Source of the DNA: Dyadobacter sp. LHD-138
Lineage (GTDB): Bacteria; Bacteroidota; Bacteroidia; Cytophagales; Spirosomataceae
Direction: 5' to 3'
Length of the DNA: 64,000 nucleotides
Assembly: GCF_030929615.1 (NCBI RefSeq)
Contig: NZ_JAVFVU010000012.1
Coordinates: 124,001-188,000 of the forward strand
Both the position numbers and the translations under genes were made by a program. This document shows positions 19,770 to 28,533 of this stretch, one piece after another (positions within the stretch are counted from its first letter, which is position 1; every line of letters starts with the position of its first letter). The notes beneath the pieces were generated by a model. The model was not told the DNA's origin, searched no databases, and saw only the letters and a list, made by a program, of their open reading frames with translations.

Positions 19770-20837
19770 TTATTTAACTTTAACTGTCGAATTCGGCTTT
19801 AAAGCCATGATACCCGAAGTAATCAGCGAATCGCCAGGCTGTAACCCATCCAAAACCTGAATCCTTTTGTCCGTGCGTAAACCCGTAGTAACCATAGCTT
19901 CCTCAGCCTTACCATTTCTAACGACAAAAACCTTCTTGCCTTTCAGCACCGGTACGATCGCCTCCGTCGGGATCATCACAGCCTTGTGATTCGCGGCCAG
20001 ATTTGCCTTGACTTTTACAAACATGCCGGGTACAAATTTACCAGCAGAATTGGCCGCCGTTGCCCGGATGCGCAGGGTCCGCAGACTTTCATCAACTTTT
20101 GGGTCCAGCGCAATCACCTTTGCAGAATAGTTGAACACATCACCGTCCAGATTAAATGTAAGCGGACCGCCCACACGGATATCCGAGGCATACTTTTCGG
20201 GAACAGTAAAATCAATTTTGATCGGATTGCTTTGCACAATGGTCGCGATGGACGTGCCCGGAGCCAGATATGCTCCTTCGCTGATATTTTTCAATCCAAT
20301 TCTGCCACTGAATGGCGCGCGGATCTCTGTTTTTTCCAACTGTGACTCAATCACTTCTTTTTCTGCATCCAGCACGCGGATATTATTGGCAGTTACATCG
20401 TATTCTTCCAGGTTAATGGCCTCCACTTTGAGCAGTTTTTGCTGGCGAAGTTCTATTTTTCGGGCAAGCTCCTGATTGTAATTCACTTTTTGCAGCTGTG
20501 CTTTTAATTCGCGGTCATTAATTTTGGCGATCAGCTGCCCTTTGGCAATGTAAGCACCTTCCTGGATATTCAGTTTGATTAACCGCCCCGAAATTTCAGA
20601 CATCAGATTAACTTCTTCGTTTGGCAAAACTGTGCCCGATGCAAAAATCTGGTTATCGACCGTTTCCATGCCCACCACATATACGTTCACGGGAATGGCC
20701 GATGCGCTTGCCGGCTTCTCGCCACTTTTGCCTCCATTCGCTCCACCCGATTTATCACTTTCCGATTTAGGAAACACATAAATTTTTCCAAGAACGAGCA
20801 TGATCACAACAGCACCAATCAAAATTACCGTACGCAT
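19770..20837 (-). CDS. RND efflux periplasmic adaptor subunit (membrane fusion protein)
   Basis: 355-aa adaptor linking the RND pump to an outer-membrane channel. An N-terminal membrane anchor (about 4-22) is followed by a Gly/Ser/Lys-rich linker, the first lipoyl half-motif ('SEISGRLIKLNIQEGAYIAK'), a short alpha-helical hairpin (about 115-165, Glu/Lys/Leu-rich), the second lipoyl half ('TEIRAPFSGRIGLKNISEGA'), and beta-barrel and membrane-proximal domains. There is no lipobox, so it is anchored by the helix. It is first in the operon with the permease. The 245-bp spacer to the divergent PIN module carries both promoters, but no clear operator was seen. Confidence 0.9.
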   Translation of the reverse strand: MRTVILIGAVVIMLVLGKIYVFPKSESDKSGGANGGKSGEKPASASAIPVNVYVVGMETVDNQIFASGTVLPNEEVNLMSEISGRLIKLNIQEGAYIAKGQLIAKINDRELKAQLQKVNYNQELARKIELRQQKLLKVEAINLEEYDVTANNIRVLDAEKEVIESQLEKTEIRAPFSGRIGLKNISEGAYLAPGTSIATIVQSNPIKIDFTVPEKYASDIRVGGPLTFNLDGDVFNYSAKVIALDPKVDESLRTLRIRATAANSAGKFVPGMFVKVKANLAANHKAVMIPTEAIVPVLKGKKVFVVRNGKAEEAMVTTGLRTDKRIQVLDGLQPGDSLITSGIMALKPNSTVKVK

Positions 20838-21115
20838 ATGCTATAAAACTAAATTCTGTACAATTTGTATCTGTATAAATTATATTTCCTTAAACATAAT
20901 ATTTAAAGAACGTTCATATTGTACAAAGTGGCAACGAGCAGTGTTTATACTTTTCCTGATTGTTAAAATGTTAAATGGTATTTTATGAAATAATTAATGT
21001 AGATCACTCTGATAAAAATTCCGTGCGTTTTACATAATTTTTATTGCCATACGTTTTATGTTATAGTTCCTAATAAATTGAATTGCTCACATTAAGAAAA
21101 TCGTTACCTTCAACC

Positions 21116-21898
21116 GTGGAAAAAATCGGTTATATAGAAATCAGAATTACAGGTTCAAAAGGAAATCTGGACCTTTCGCCTGACAATTACGACATTCGCG
21201 AGATCATTTCAATTCTCGAAAATGCGGAAGGTTTGCTATATCCAGGCGACAAAAAAGATCGCCCCACAATAAGTTACAAAATTGAGGAAGGCTCGGTAAG
21301 ACATATATTCAAAACCTCAATTCAATATATTATTGGATTTAATGCAATTATAGCTCAAATCAATCAAGTGCAGAACATTGATTTTTTAGACCTTTCTACC
21401 GCACAGGCATTTGAAAATATCCAAAACATCGCAGCCAAAAGAAACTACGCTTTTACCATCAGAACATCTTTAAACGACACGAATTCAATAGAGATTGACG
21501 CAACGACAAATTTTCACAGAACCGAGGCGATTTGGGCAGATGCTGAATTTTATTTTTACGGAAAAGTAACGAATGCGGGGGGGAAGGATAAGGCTAACAT
21601 ACACGTTTTGACTGAAGACCTGGGAAGTATCAGGATACAAACACCTATCAGTTTCCTCGAAGAGTATAACGATAACTTGCTTTACAAAACCTTTGGAATA
21701 AGGGCCACCGGAAAGCAACACTCCGAAACCGGGGAAATCGACACATCCAGTCTTAAATTTGTTTCAATGATAGACTATCATCCTAAATATGACGAGCAAT
21801 ATTTAAATAATCTAATTGATAAGGCCTCTAATAACTGGGCTCAAATCACAGACAAAGACTCCTGGCTGAGAGAAATAAGAGGGAACTATGAAAGTTAG
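21116..21898 (+). CDS. Unrecognised protein paired with a PIN nuclease (possible antitoxin-like partner)
   Basis: 260 aa from the GTG at 21116; a TTG at 21083 would add 11 residues. I do not recognise the family. By eye there are two parts. The N-terminal part (about 1-130) is mixed alpha/beta with a charged segment ('IREIISILENAEGLLYPGDK') and a helix rich in Ile/Gln/Asn. The C-terminal part (about 140-220) has alternating strands ('DAEFYFYGKVTNAGGKDKA', 'SIRIQTPISFLEEY', 'TFGIRATGKQHSETGEID') that could be a small OB-like barrel. It ends with a Trp-containing acidic tail. There is no signal peptide or membrane segment. It overlaps the following PIN gene by 11 bases, so the two are translationally coupled. 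The region looks A+T-richer than its neighbours. Confidence 0.65.
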   Translation: MEKIGYIEIRITGSKGNLDLSPDNYDIREIISILENAEGLLYPGDKKDRPTISYKIEEGSVRHIFKTSIQYIIGFNAIIAQINQVQNIDFLDLSTAQAFENIQNIAAKRNYAFTIRTSLNDTNSIEIDATTNFHRTEAIWADAEFYFYGKVTNAGGKDKANIHVLTEDLGSIRIQTPISFLEEYNDNLLYKTFGIRATGKQHSETGEIDTSSLKFVSMIDYHPKYDEQYLNNLIDKASNNWAQITDKDSWLREIRGNYES

Positions 21899-22370
21899 AC
21901 CAGGCGTATTCTGCGACACTAGTTTTTTTATCCGGTTACTGGATAAAAATGACCCATTACACAATAATGCGAAGGGGTATTTCAAATATTTAAGTGAAAC
22001 GGGTTTCCAACTTATGATAAGTACCATCGCGATTGCGGAGTATTGTGTCAGAGGGGAAATCAATGAGCTGCCGTTGAAAAATTTACAGATTGTTCCCTTT
22101 AATCTGGATCATGCGCTCAGGACCGCCGAGTTCGCTAGAATTATTTTCAGAAACAAAGGTAAACTCGATCTTAATGAAAGGAAAATTATTCCAAATGACA
22201 CTAAGCTATTTGCACAAGCTGACCGTGACAAAAGCGTCGAATACTATCTTTCTTCGGACTCAGAAAGTCTAAAAATTTATAACCTTCTTAAAAACGAAAC
22301 TAATCCCAAATTTACTTTCATAGATTTAGCTATACCTTTTCACACGCAATTTGGTGTTCTTGATCTGTAA
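21888..22370 (+). CDS. PIN-domain ribonuclease (VapC-like)
   Basis: 160 aa. PIN-fold signatures are visible: 'FCDTSFFIRLLD' at the N-terminus with Asp10 and Ser/Thr following; 'STIAIAEY' with Glu51; 'IPNDTKLFAQA' with Asp104; and 'FTFIDLAIP' with Asp146. These are the spaced acidic residues that bind Mg2+/Mn2+ in VapC-type RNases. The insertion between the second and third acidic residues ('FRNKGKLDLNERKIIPNDT') is longer than in a minimal VapC. Its start lies inside the end of the upstream gene (ATG at 21888, upstream stop TAG at 21896-21898). The usual VapB-sized antitoxin gene is absent; the partner here is a 260-aa protein. The target RNA is unknown. Confidence 0.8.
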   Translation: MKVRPGVFCDTSFFIRLLDKNDPLHNNAKGYFKYLSETGFQLMISTIAIAEYCVRGEINELPLKNLQIVPFNLDHALRTAEFARIIFRNKGKLDLNERKIIPNDTKLFAQADRDKSVEYYLSSDSESLKIYNLLKNETNPKFTFIDLAIPFHTQFGVLDL

Positions 22371-22379
22371 AATTCTATA

Positions 22380-23594
22380 TCAGTCTACTGCCTTCTGAAC
22401 CTTCAAAACCGCCGCAACAAACCCTTCCATATCCTGACGGTCTCCCAGCATACCGTGTTGTAAAATCCAGACGGCATCGGTGCTGCAAGCCTGTTCCGCG
22501 ACCGGGCACCAAACCTGGGTATAATCCACCGTTTCAGGAATGGCATAACACATAAAATTTCGGTTCTGAAAAAGCGGCTGTTTGTACAACGGATGTGGAT
22601 AACCTTTAAAACAGGGAACACCCTCCGCCGCCAACATTTCCACGAATTGGTCTTTCGAAACGTTGCCAAACTTCGACGCATCATATTTAAAAATATAGAT
22701 ATGATAACAGTGTCTTGTGATCTCCGCACCTCTGGTCAGTGGTGAAATACCTGCTACTTTTTGAAGCAATTCATTCAGATACAATCCATTTTCATTTCTA
22801 CGCATGGTTTGTTCTTCCAGTCTTTTTAACTGATATGAAAGCAAAACAGCCTGCATTTGGGTAATCCGGTAATTACAGCCAGGATTGTAATGATCATACC
22901 ATTGCCCGCCTTCCACGCGCCCGACATTCCTTAACGAATTCATCATGGCGTATAAATCGTCATCATCTGTGACAACAATTCCACCTTCTCCCGCCGTAAG
23001 ATTTTTCGACGACTGAAAACTAAAACTGCCTGCATCACCAATAGAACCCAATTTTTTCCCTTTATATTCTGCTCCGTGTGCATGCGCCGCATCTTCAATC
23101 ACACGTAAATGATGACGTCTGGCGATATCCATAATCGCATCCATGTCACAGGCCAGTCCACCAAAATGTACCGGAATAATGGCTTTTGTCTTCTCAGTAA
23201 TCGCCGCTTCCAGCTTTGTGTGATCAAGATTATAAGTCTCCGGATGAATATCCACAAAAACCGGAACGCAGTTACATTCAATTACAACCGACGCCGTCGC
23301 GATGAAGGTATAAGGTGGTACAATCACTTCATCGCCCGGTTTTACGCCGCAGGCAATTAAAGCCAGCCGAAGCGATACAGAACCATTGACACAGCTGACG
23401 GCATATTTGCTGCCGCAAAAGGCTGCAAATTCCTTTTCAAATTTCTCCACCAAATCGCCGCAATCGGGATTCCCCCATTTTCCGCTTGCCACAACATCGG
23501 AAACCGCCTGAATTTCCTGCGCATCAAATATGGGCCAGGGGAATGTCCTGGTAATTTGTTTCGGGCCGCCGTTAATTGCCAGATGGGTGCTCAT
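22380..23594 (-). CDS. DegT/DnrJ/EryC1/StrS family PLP-dependent aminotransferase
   Basis: 404 aa, the size of sugar aminotransferases and AHBA-synthase-like enzymes. The N-terminal 'FPWPIFDAQEIQAVSDVVAS' and 'FCGSKYAVSCVNGSVSL' are family hallmarks. The PLP-binding lysine lies in 'FSFQSSKNLTAGEGG', preceded by the cofactor-contacting 'VIEDAAHAHGAEYKGKKLG'. It transfers an amino group, usually from Glu or Gln, to a keto-sugar or a cyclic ketone; the substrate cannot be read from the sequence. No nucleotide-sugar genes adjoin it, so a stand-alone role is possible. It converges on the PIN gene with only 9 bases between stops and is divergent from a polytopic membrane protein. Confidence 0.88.
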   Translation of the reverse strand: MSTHLAINGGPKQITRTFPWPIFDAQEIQAVSDVVASGKWGNPDCGDLVEKFEKEFAAFCGSKYAVSCVNGSVSLRLALIACGVKPGDEVIVPPYTFIATASVVIECNCVPVFVDIHPETYNLDHTKLEAAITEKTKAIIPVHFGGLACDMDAIMDIARRHHLRVIEDAAHAHGAEYKGKKLGSIGDAGSFSFQSSKNLTAGEGGIVVTDDDDLYAMMNSLRNVGRVEGGQWYDHYNPGCNYRITQMQAVLLSYQLKRLEEQTMRRNENGLYLNELLQKVAGISPLTRGAEITRHCYHIYIFKYDASKFGNVSKDQFVEMLAAEGVPCFKGYPHPLYKQPLFQNRNFMCYAIPETVDYTQVWCPVAEQACSTDAVWILQHGMLGDRQDMEGFVAAVLKVQKAVD

Positions 23595-23831
23595 ACTTTA
23601 TTAATTCAGAGGTTGTTCTATGGCTTAATACCTGCGCCGGTGCATAACGGGCTATTTTGGGAAAATCTTTTCAGTATGTAATTTATTTATATCGAATTCA
23701 TGATTCTCCTATAACAGTCAACGCCACGCACCAAATAGAATCAATACAAGAAGTAAAAAATAGTCCATTTTTTCTACTTCCTGGTATTTACCAAAGAATA
23801 CAGAACTTTTTTTCGAAAATCAGCTATTTCC

Positions 23832-25115
23832 ATGAACAAACACCTACTACCCACCCTTCTCATAGCAGGCATGTCCCTCGGTACCGCCTGGGCAATCCGC
23901 GGACAATTTGGACATGAGCAAGGAGCGGCCTGGGCAGGCGGCATTGGCGCGTTGGGCATTGTTTTACTGGCCAAAAGAAAGGATTGGTACGCAAAAGTTT
24001 TCCAGTTGGCCCTTGCATCAGCCGCCGGCTGGGGTGTTACCGGTATCATCAGTTATGGTATCGTGGTCGGTTATGGCCGCGGCATCGATTTTGGAAATGT
24101 CTATTACGGACTCTCCATGTTGTTTGTCATTGGCGGGTTATTTGGCTTACTGGGCGGCGGGTTATTCGGCCTGGTACTTTCCGACCGGGAAGACAAACCT
24201 GTACTTTGGCATCGTCTTATTGTGGAAATGACAATCGGCGGATTTATTTTTTACTATCTGCTGATTGAAGAATTGGGTTGGCTTATGACACCGCCACGCT
24301 CCGAGGCCTGGGCGGCCTGCTTTGGCATGAGTGTCGCGATGTTTTGGTACATGATCCGGCATCAGCATTATTCCGCCCTGCGGCTTGCCGTTTTCACAGG
24401 CGCGGGCGCCGCTTTCGGTTTTGCTTTTGGAAATTTCTTACAGACAGTCGGGACTGCCTCAGAGATTAAGTTCAATTTCTGGAATGTGATGGAATACAGC
24501 ATAGGTTTTTTTGGAGGAATTGGGATGGCTTATGGTACGTTTACATCGGAATGGCCTGAAACCGCTGTAAATTCGAATCGGAATAAATTTCTGGCTCCGC
24601 TCCTTATTCTTACACTCATCATTCCGTTTATCGTTTGGGACCAGTCGTTTACAACTGAAAAAATTGTCAATACCACCAAAGGCTTCGATCATGCTGCTCC
24701 TGCGGAAAGCATTGCCGTCAATACCCAGTGGCTGTCATTTTTGCTTATTCTGATCACTGCTTCCTATTGGCTCTATCATTTTTACTTCAAACAGAAAGCA
24801 AACGAAACGACCATCGCTTACCAGGATCTGTACACTTTTTTCCTCGGACATCTTGGCTTATACACCATTTTCAGTCTGCTGATCACCGGCGCCTTTATCA
24901 GTCTTTACCGGATCGAGCAATATTTATACATTGTAAACCTTGTAGCCCTCGCGTTTTTGGTTGGCCGTTATCAGCCGTCATTTACCAACCGCGGCCTCAA
25001 CATCAGCCGCTGGATGATTAATCTTCTTTTTATCCTCATCGCTATTGCCTTAATGACGGTCATCGCCGTCAGCTCACATGGTGAAGTAAACGGCGCGGAA
25101 CACAGATTCAATTGA
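23832..25115 (+). CDS. Polytopic membrane protein of unknown function
   Basis: 427 aa with about 12-13 hydrophobic segments and very glycine-rich helices ('FVIGGLFGLLGGGLFGLVLS', 'GAGAAFGFAFGNFL'). The first segment contains 'GTAWAIRGQFGHEQGAAWAG', an unusual charged motif next to the membrane that may be functionally important. No transporter signature I know is present. The sequence resembles uncharacterised integral membrane proteins found next to sugar-processing genes in Bacteroidota and Planctomycetes, but I cannot name a family. Its 237-bp upstream region, shared with the divergent aminotransferase gene, contains no clear motif. A hairpin terminator follows 35 bases downstream. Confidence 0.7.
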   Translation: MNKHLLPTLLIAGMSLGTAWAIRGQFGHEQGAAWAGGIGALGIVLLAKRKDWYAKVFQLALASAAGWGVTGIISYGIVVGYGRGIDFGNVYYGLSMLFVIGGLFGLLGGGLFGLVLSDREDKPVLWHRLIVEMTIGGFIFYYLLIEELGWLMTPPRSEAWAACFGMSVAMFWYMIRHQHYSALRLAVFTGAGAAFGFAFGNFLQTVGTASEIKFNFWNVMEYSIGFFGGIGMAYGTFTSEWPETAVNSNRNKFLAPLLILTLIIPFIVWDQSFTTEKIVNTTKGFDHAAPAESIAVNTQWLSFLLILITASYWLYHFYFKQKANETTIAYQDLYTFFLGHLGLYTIFSLLITGAFISLYRIEQYLYIVNLVALAFLVGRYQPSFTNRGLNISRWMINLLFILIAIALMTVIAVSSHGEVNGAEHRFN

Positions 25116-25150
25116 GGGTTCGTACGACTGGTAATGATCTTTGGGGAACA

Positions 25151-25182
25151 AAGGCGCATACATACCATGGCGTATGCGCCTT
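25151..25182 (+). terminator. Terminator after the 427-aa membrane protein gene
   Basis: Perfect 11-bp stem AAGGCGCATAC (25151-25161) / GTATGCGCCTT (25172-25182), with a 10-nt loop and TTATTTT following. It lies inside the long open frame of the next gene, which supports that gene's later start at 25234. Confidence 0.88.
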
Positions 25183-25233
25183 ATTTTATCCTTTTTGATT
25201 ATATTGAGGAATAACCAACGTCGGCTCAAAGTC

Positions 25234-25953
25234 ATGATAAAAGATCTGCCTCTGTATATTACGGTTATTTTTCAGTTGACGGTACTCGTTACACTTTTTC
25301 TGTTTTATGTAACGATGCTAAAATCCGCTTCTGAAATTGTCAGGAATAAATCAACCCTGATATTGGCAAGTCTGGTGTTATGGCTTGTCGTGCAGGCCGT
25401 GCTTACACTGAATGGCACCTATAACACGGATTTAAATGCTGTTCCTCCCAAAATTCTCATACTCGGTGTCGCTCCGGCTGCCTTTACCATGATACTGTTA
25501 TTTTCAACCAGACGGGGAAAAAGGTTTATTGACAGTCTGCCACTATCCAATCTTACTTATTTAAACATCGTCCGAATACCGGTTGAACTGGTGTTGTACT
25601 GGTTGTATACCGAACACACCGTTCCAAAATCAATGACATTTGAAGGCCAGAATTTTGACATTATTTCAGGTATTACCGCACCGGTTGCCGCCTGGCTCCT
25701 CACCTCGGGTTCCAATGGAAAGCTAATTTTAACGTGGAATTTCATCTGCCTTGGCTTGCTTATTCATGTTGTTTTCACGGGTATCTTCTCCGCACCTACG
25801 CCATTTCAAAAATTTGATTTTGCCCAGCCCAACGTCGCTATTCTCCATTTCCCTTTTTGCTGGCTGCCTACGTTTATAGTGCCAGTGGTGTTGTTCGGTC
25901 ACCTGGTTTCTATCAGGCGATTGCTCGGTAAACAACGGCCACAAAGCACATAA
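25234..25953 (+). CDS. Small polytopic membrane protein of unknown function
   Basis: 239 aa from the ATG at 25234 ('MIKDLPLYITVIFQLTVLVT'). The open frame extends upstream to 25141, but that stretch runs through a terminator hairpin and encodes an implausible N-terminus. Six or seven hydrophobic segments span the protein, with short basic loops ('STRRGKRFIDSLP' near residue 92, a basic C-terminus 'SIRRLLGKQRPQ'). No family is recognised. Similar short multi-pass proteins are common in Cytophagales and unannotated. It stands between the terminator and the dyad promoter of the SRPBCC gene, so it is probably transcribed alone. Confidence 0.65.
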   Translation: MIKDLPLYITVIFQLTVLVTLFLFYVTMLKSASEIVRNKSTLILASLVLWLVVQAVLTLNGTYNTDLNAVPPKILILGVAPAAFTMILLFSTRRGKRFIDSLPLSNLTYLNIVRIPVELVLYWLYTEHTVPKSMTFEGQNFDIISGITAPVAAWLLTSGSNGKLILTWNFICLGLLIHVVFTGIFSAPTPFQKFDFAQPNVAILHFPFCWLPTFIVPVVLFGHLVSIRRLLGKQRPQST

Positions 25954-25996
25954 ATCCGGCTTCATCATTTTCTTCAGTTAAAAATTCTTAAAACAC

Positions 25997-26042
25997 TTGC
26001 GCAATCAATTGGTTGCGTATATATTTGCAACCAATTGATTGC
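25997..26042 (+). promoter_or_regulatory. Promoter with overlapping 16-bp inverted repeat operator
   Basis: GCAATCAATTGGTTGC (26001-26016) and its perfect inverse GCAACCAATTGATTGC (26027-26042) flank a 10-bp centre. The -7 box TATATTTG (26020-26027, exact TAnnTTTG) sits in that centre, with TTG 20 bp upstream at 25997-25999. A bound repressor would cover both promoter elements. This layout fits an ArsR- or MarR-type regulator, the usual partner of AHSA1 genes, but no such regulator gene is adjacent. Confidence 0.75.
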
Positions 26043-26113
26043 ATTACAATAATGACCGGGTAAATTTTAAACAAAAACAGCTTAATTAATCAACAGTATA
26101 AATCAGTAAAACC

Positions 26114-26608
26114 ATGAATCAGGACAGAGAACTCATTAAAGATCAGACGGATCAGGACTTATTGATCACCCACATTTTTAACGCGCCACGGGAACTTGTA
26201 TTCAAAGCCTGGACAAATTCCGAGCAGCTAAAAAGATGGTACGCACCGGAAAATTGCACGATTGAGTTCAGGCATATAGACATCAAAGAAGGCGGTACTT
26301 TTCATTCCTGCATCAAAAACCCCAACTATGACGACTGTTGGGCGAAAGGTGTTTATCTTGAAATCGACGCACCCAAAAAACTGGTTTACAGCATGGAAAA
26401 TACGGATGAGTTCGGTAATGATGTGGTGATAACCCAACATCAAAACTGGCCTCTAAAAACGATTGTGACCGTTACATTCGAAGATTTTGACGGAAAGACA
26501 AAACTTACATTACATCAGAACGCTCCCGAAAAAGTGGCCAGACAAACCGGTGCATATCCAAGCTGGATCGAAATGCTGAACCACCTGGAAGCAGATATTT
26601 TACATTGA
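26114..26608 (+). CDS. AHSA1/SRPBCC domain protein
   Basis: 164 aa, a single START/Bet v1-like domain of the activator-of-Hsp90-ATPase type. Signatures: 'HIFNAPRELVFKAWTNSEQL' followed by 'RWYAPE', then 'GGTFHSCI', and the C-terminal helix 'QTGAYPSWIEMLNHLEADI'. Such proteins bind small hydrophobic ligands or act in stress responses; the precise role is unknown. In most Bacteroidota the gene follows an ArsR repressor gene. Here it stands alone, behind a promoter carrying a large inverted repeat, so control is probably in trans. A hairpin overlaps its stop codon. Confidence 0.88.
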   Translation: MNQDRELIKDQTDQDLLITHIFNAPRELVFKAWTNSEQLKRWYAPENCTIEFRHIDIKEGGTFHSCIKNPNYDDCWAKGVYLEIDAPKKLVYSMENTDEFGNDVVITQHQNWPLKTIVTVTFEDFDGKTKLTLHQNAPEKVARQTGAYPSWIEMLNHLEADILH

Positions 26609-26633
26609 GGGCGTTTGCAAAGTACGCCCTCAA
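26605..26633 (+). terminator. Terminator overlapping the AHSA1 stop codon
   Basis: Perfect 10-bp stem TTGAGGGCGT / ACGCCCTCAA with a 9-nt loop; the stop TGA lies in the left arm. The following T-tract is weak (AATTTGT). A second imperfect hairpin (about 26648-26687, GATTGT...ACAATC with an inner G5/C5) follows and may serve the convergent phosphoesterase gene. Confidence 0.65.
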
Positions 26634-26673
26634 AATTTGTATTGAAAGATTGTAAAGTGGGGGAAAATCCCCC

Positions 26674-28455
26674 CTACTTCACAATCTCAAAAGCGTCCTT
26701 AACCTCTCCTTCCGGATTATAACATTTGTAAACCAGCTTATTTCCTTTCATCGAAATGTGCTGATAGAGCGGGCCGTCCGGGTAACGTTTCACGGCATAA
26801 TCTTCTGCTGGCCACTCGTCCTGTTTTCCCGGAATACTGATGGACATCGTATAGATTGTGCCCTGCGCAGGCGACGCCATTTCTTTCCCGTTGTTCATCG
26901 GTTTTGTACGCAAATAGTAGTGCATATGCCCACTCATGACCATGTCAACGTGATATTTGTCAAAAAGCGTGCCCCATTCTTTTCGGATCTCATCATAAGG
27001 CTCAACAAAATTATAGGGAGGAAAATGAAAGAAAACAAATTTCCATTTTGCCTTGGAGGCCTTTAATTTTTCTTCAAGCCACGCAGTTTGTGAAGGAACC
27101 GAAAGCGTGGCATCCAGCATGACGAACAACGCATCCTGATAATTAAAGGCATAAGTCATTTCCTTGGGCAATCCCTTAGGTCCGTTTTCCGGCAGACTGA
27201 ACATTTCCTGATACATTCCTGCCCCCAATCCATCCTGACTATCATGATTTCCCGGCACTGCCATCAACGGTTTATAACTGAAAACATTGCCGGAATGCTG
27301 CCAAAGCTCATCCCACTCATCCCGGTTCAGACCTGTACTGACCAGATCACCGGCAATATCATAAAAAGCAACCTCAGGATGGCGTTTCAGCGATTTCTGA
27401 GTCATATCACCCCAGATCTCCGACTTATGCGTATCACCAAACCAGATAAATGAAAATCCATCGTTCGCAGCCGATTCGGTTCTGAAATGCGCAACCGGCG
27501 ACCATTTTCCCGACAGCGACCCAACCGTATAATGATAATTCGTGCCCGGCTTTAATTTGTCAAGTTTTGCCGTATAACGATTCACAAAACGGTCATTTTG
27601 TAGTAAGCGATCTTCCATTCTAAACTGTGATCCTTTTGCTGTTAAGGTATCCCTGGTTTGCTCCTGCCAATATTTAACAATCCCGTCGTCAACGGCATCT
27701 GCCGTGCGCCACTGAACATTCATCGTCGTTTTGGGATCACCGCTGAATGTCAGCAAAACCTGATCCGGCATATCTGAAGAAGGTGTTTGCGTTTTTCTGA
27801 ATGCGCTAACCAGATGTGCCTCCCTTGCCCGTCCGCGAACCGTTGTAAAAAGCACCTGACCCGAAAGTTCAGCGGGTACCTCTGTCAGAATCAAACCATC
27901 CCAGTCATGATAAGTAAATCCGCCCTGTTTCATGGTCATCAGCGGAAATTCCGACGGATAAACATTGGTCACTTTCAAATCATCGCCTTTTTTCTGAGCG
28001 CCTACGCTGACAAAATAAACCGGTCTGTGTTTGTCAAAACCATTAATTCCGAGTTCAACGGCACCTTTATCAAAATCCTTTTGCCAGACTTCATAAGTAT
28101 ATTCTTCATTTTTAACGATCATCGCCGTTTTCTTAAAACCGCTTTCCGCAATCCAGAATGGGACAACGGACTGAGCCGTATCACGCATCAGCGAAACAGT
28201 AACCGGCACATTTACATCAAATGTCCAGAATTTTGTCGCCAACACCTGCTTTTCGTCTTTTGTCAGAAAAGTCATGATATAGTTATCGCTCAGCGTATCC
28301 AGCTGTTTTTCGTCCAGATCTTTATACAATCTGGTCACTACATCATCCACTACACTTTTAATGGTACCTGATACCGGCTTTTGCTTTTCACAGGATAAAA
28401 AGCTGAGATATAGGAAAAAATACAATACGTTTTTCAGACTAAAATAAAATCTCAT
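26674..28455 (-). CDS. Purple acid phosphatase-like metallophosphoesterase lipoprotein
   Basis: 593 aa from the ATG at 28455, chosen because it begins directly with a lipoprotein signal (lipobox LSFLSC); an upstream start would add 14 residues. An N-terminal domain of about 190 residues of unknown type is followed by a fibronectin-III-like purple acid phosphatase domain ('VLLTFSGDPKTTMNVQWRT') and a calcineurin-like catalytic domain. Its metal-binding motifs are GDTH, GDLVSTG, GNHDSQ and GHMHYY. It probably hydrolyses phosphate esters at the outer-membrane periphery. It is the last gene of the minus-strand run that begins at susC (36.5 kb), but a hairpin separates it from the PhoPQ-related gene, so it may have its own promoter. 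Confidence 0.87.
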   Translation of the reverse strand: MRFYFSLKNVLYFFLYLSFLSCEKQKPVSGTIKSVVDDVVTRLYKDLDEKQLDTLSDNYIMTFLTKDEKQVLATKFWTFDVNVPVTVSLMRDTAQSVVPFWIAESGFKKTAMIVKNEEYTYEVWQKDFDKGAVELGINGFDKHRPVYFVSVGAQKKGDDLKVTNVYPSEFPLMTMKQGGFTYHDWDGLILTEVPAELSGQVLFTTVRGRAREAHLVSAFRKTQTPSSDMPDQVLLTFSGDPKTTMNVQWRTADAVDDGIVKYWQEQTRDTLTAKGSQFRMEDRLLQNDRFVNRYTAKLDKLKPGTNYHYTVGSLSGKWSPVAHFRTESAANDGFSFIWFGDTHKSEIWGDMTQKSLKRHPEVAFYDIAGDLVSTGLNRDEWDELWQHSGNVFSYKPLMAVPGNHDSQDGLGAGMYQEMFSLPENGPKGLPKEMTYAFNYQDALFVMLDATLSVPSQTAWLEEKLKASKAKWKFVFFHFPPYNFVEPYDEIRKEWGTLFDKYHVDMVMSGHMHYYLRTKPMNNGKEMASPAQGTIYTMSISIPGKQDEWPAEDYAVKRYPDGPLYQHISMKGNKLVYKCYNPEGEVKDAFEIVK

Positions 28456-28486
28456 TTTAAAAGAATTGAGTTTGGGAAATAAGCAA

Positions 28487-28521
28487 AAACGTAACAACCG
28501 CTCGCGACCGTCGTTACGTTT
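28487..28521 (-). terminator. Terminator after the PhoPQ-related gene
   Basis: Stem AAACGTAAC / GTTACGTTT with a 17-nt loop. On the minus strand it is followed by TTTTTGC. It splits the phosphoesterase gene from the genes upstream of it. Confidence 0.6.
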
Positions 28522-28533
28522 CGACGCAATAAG

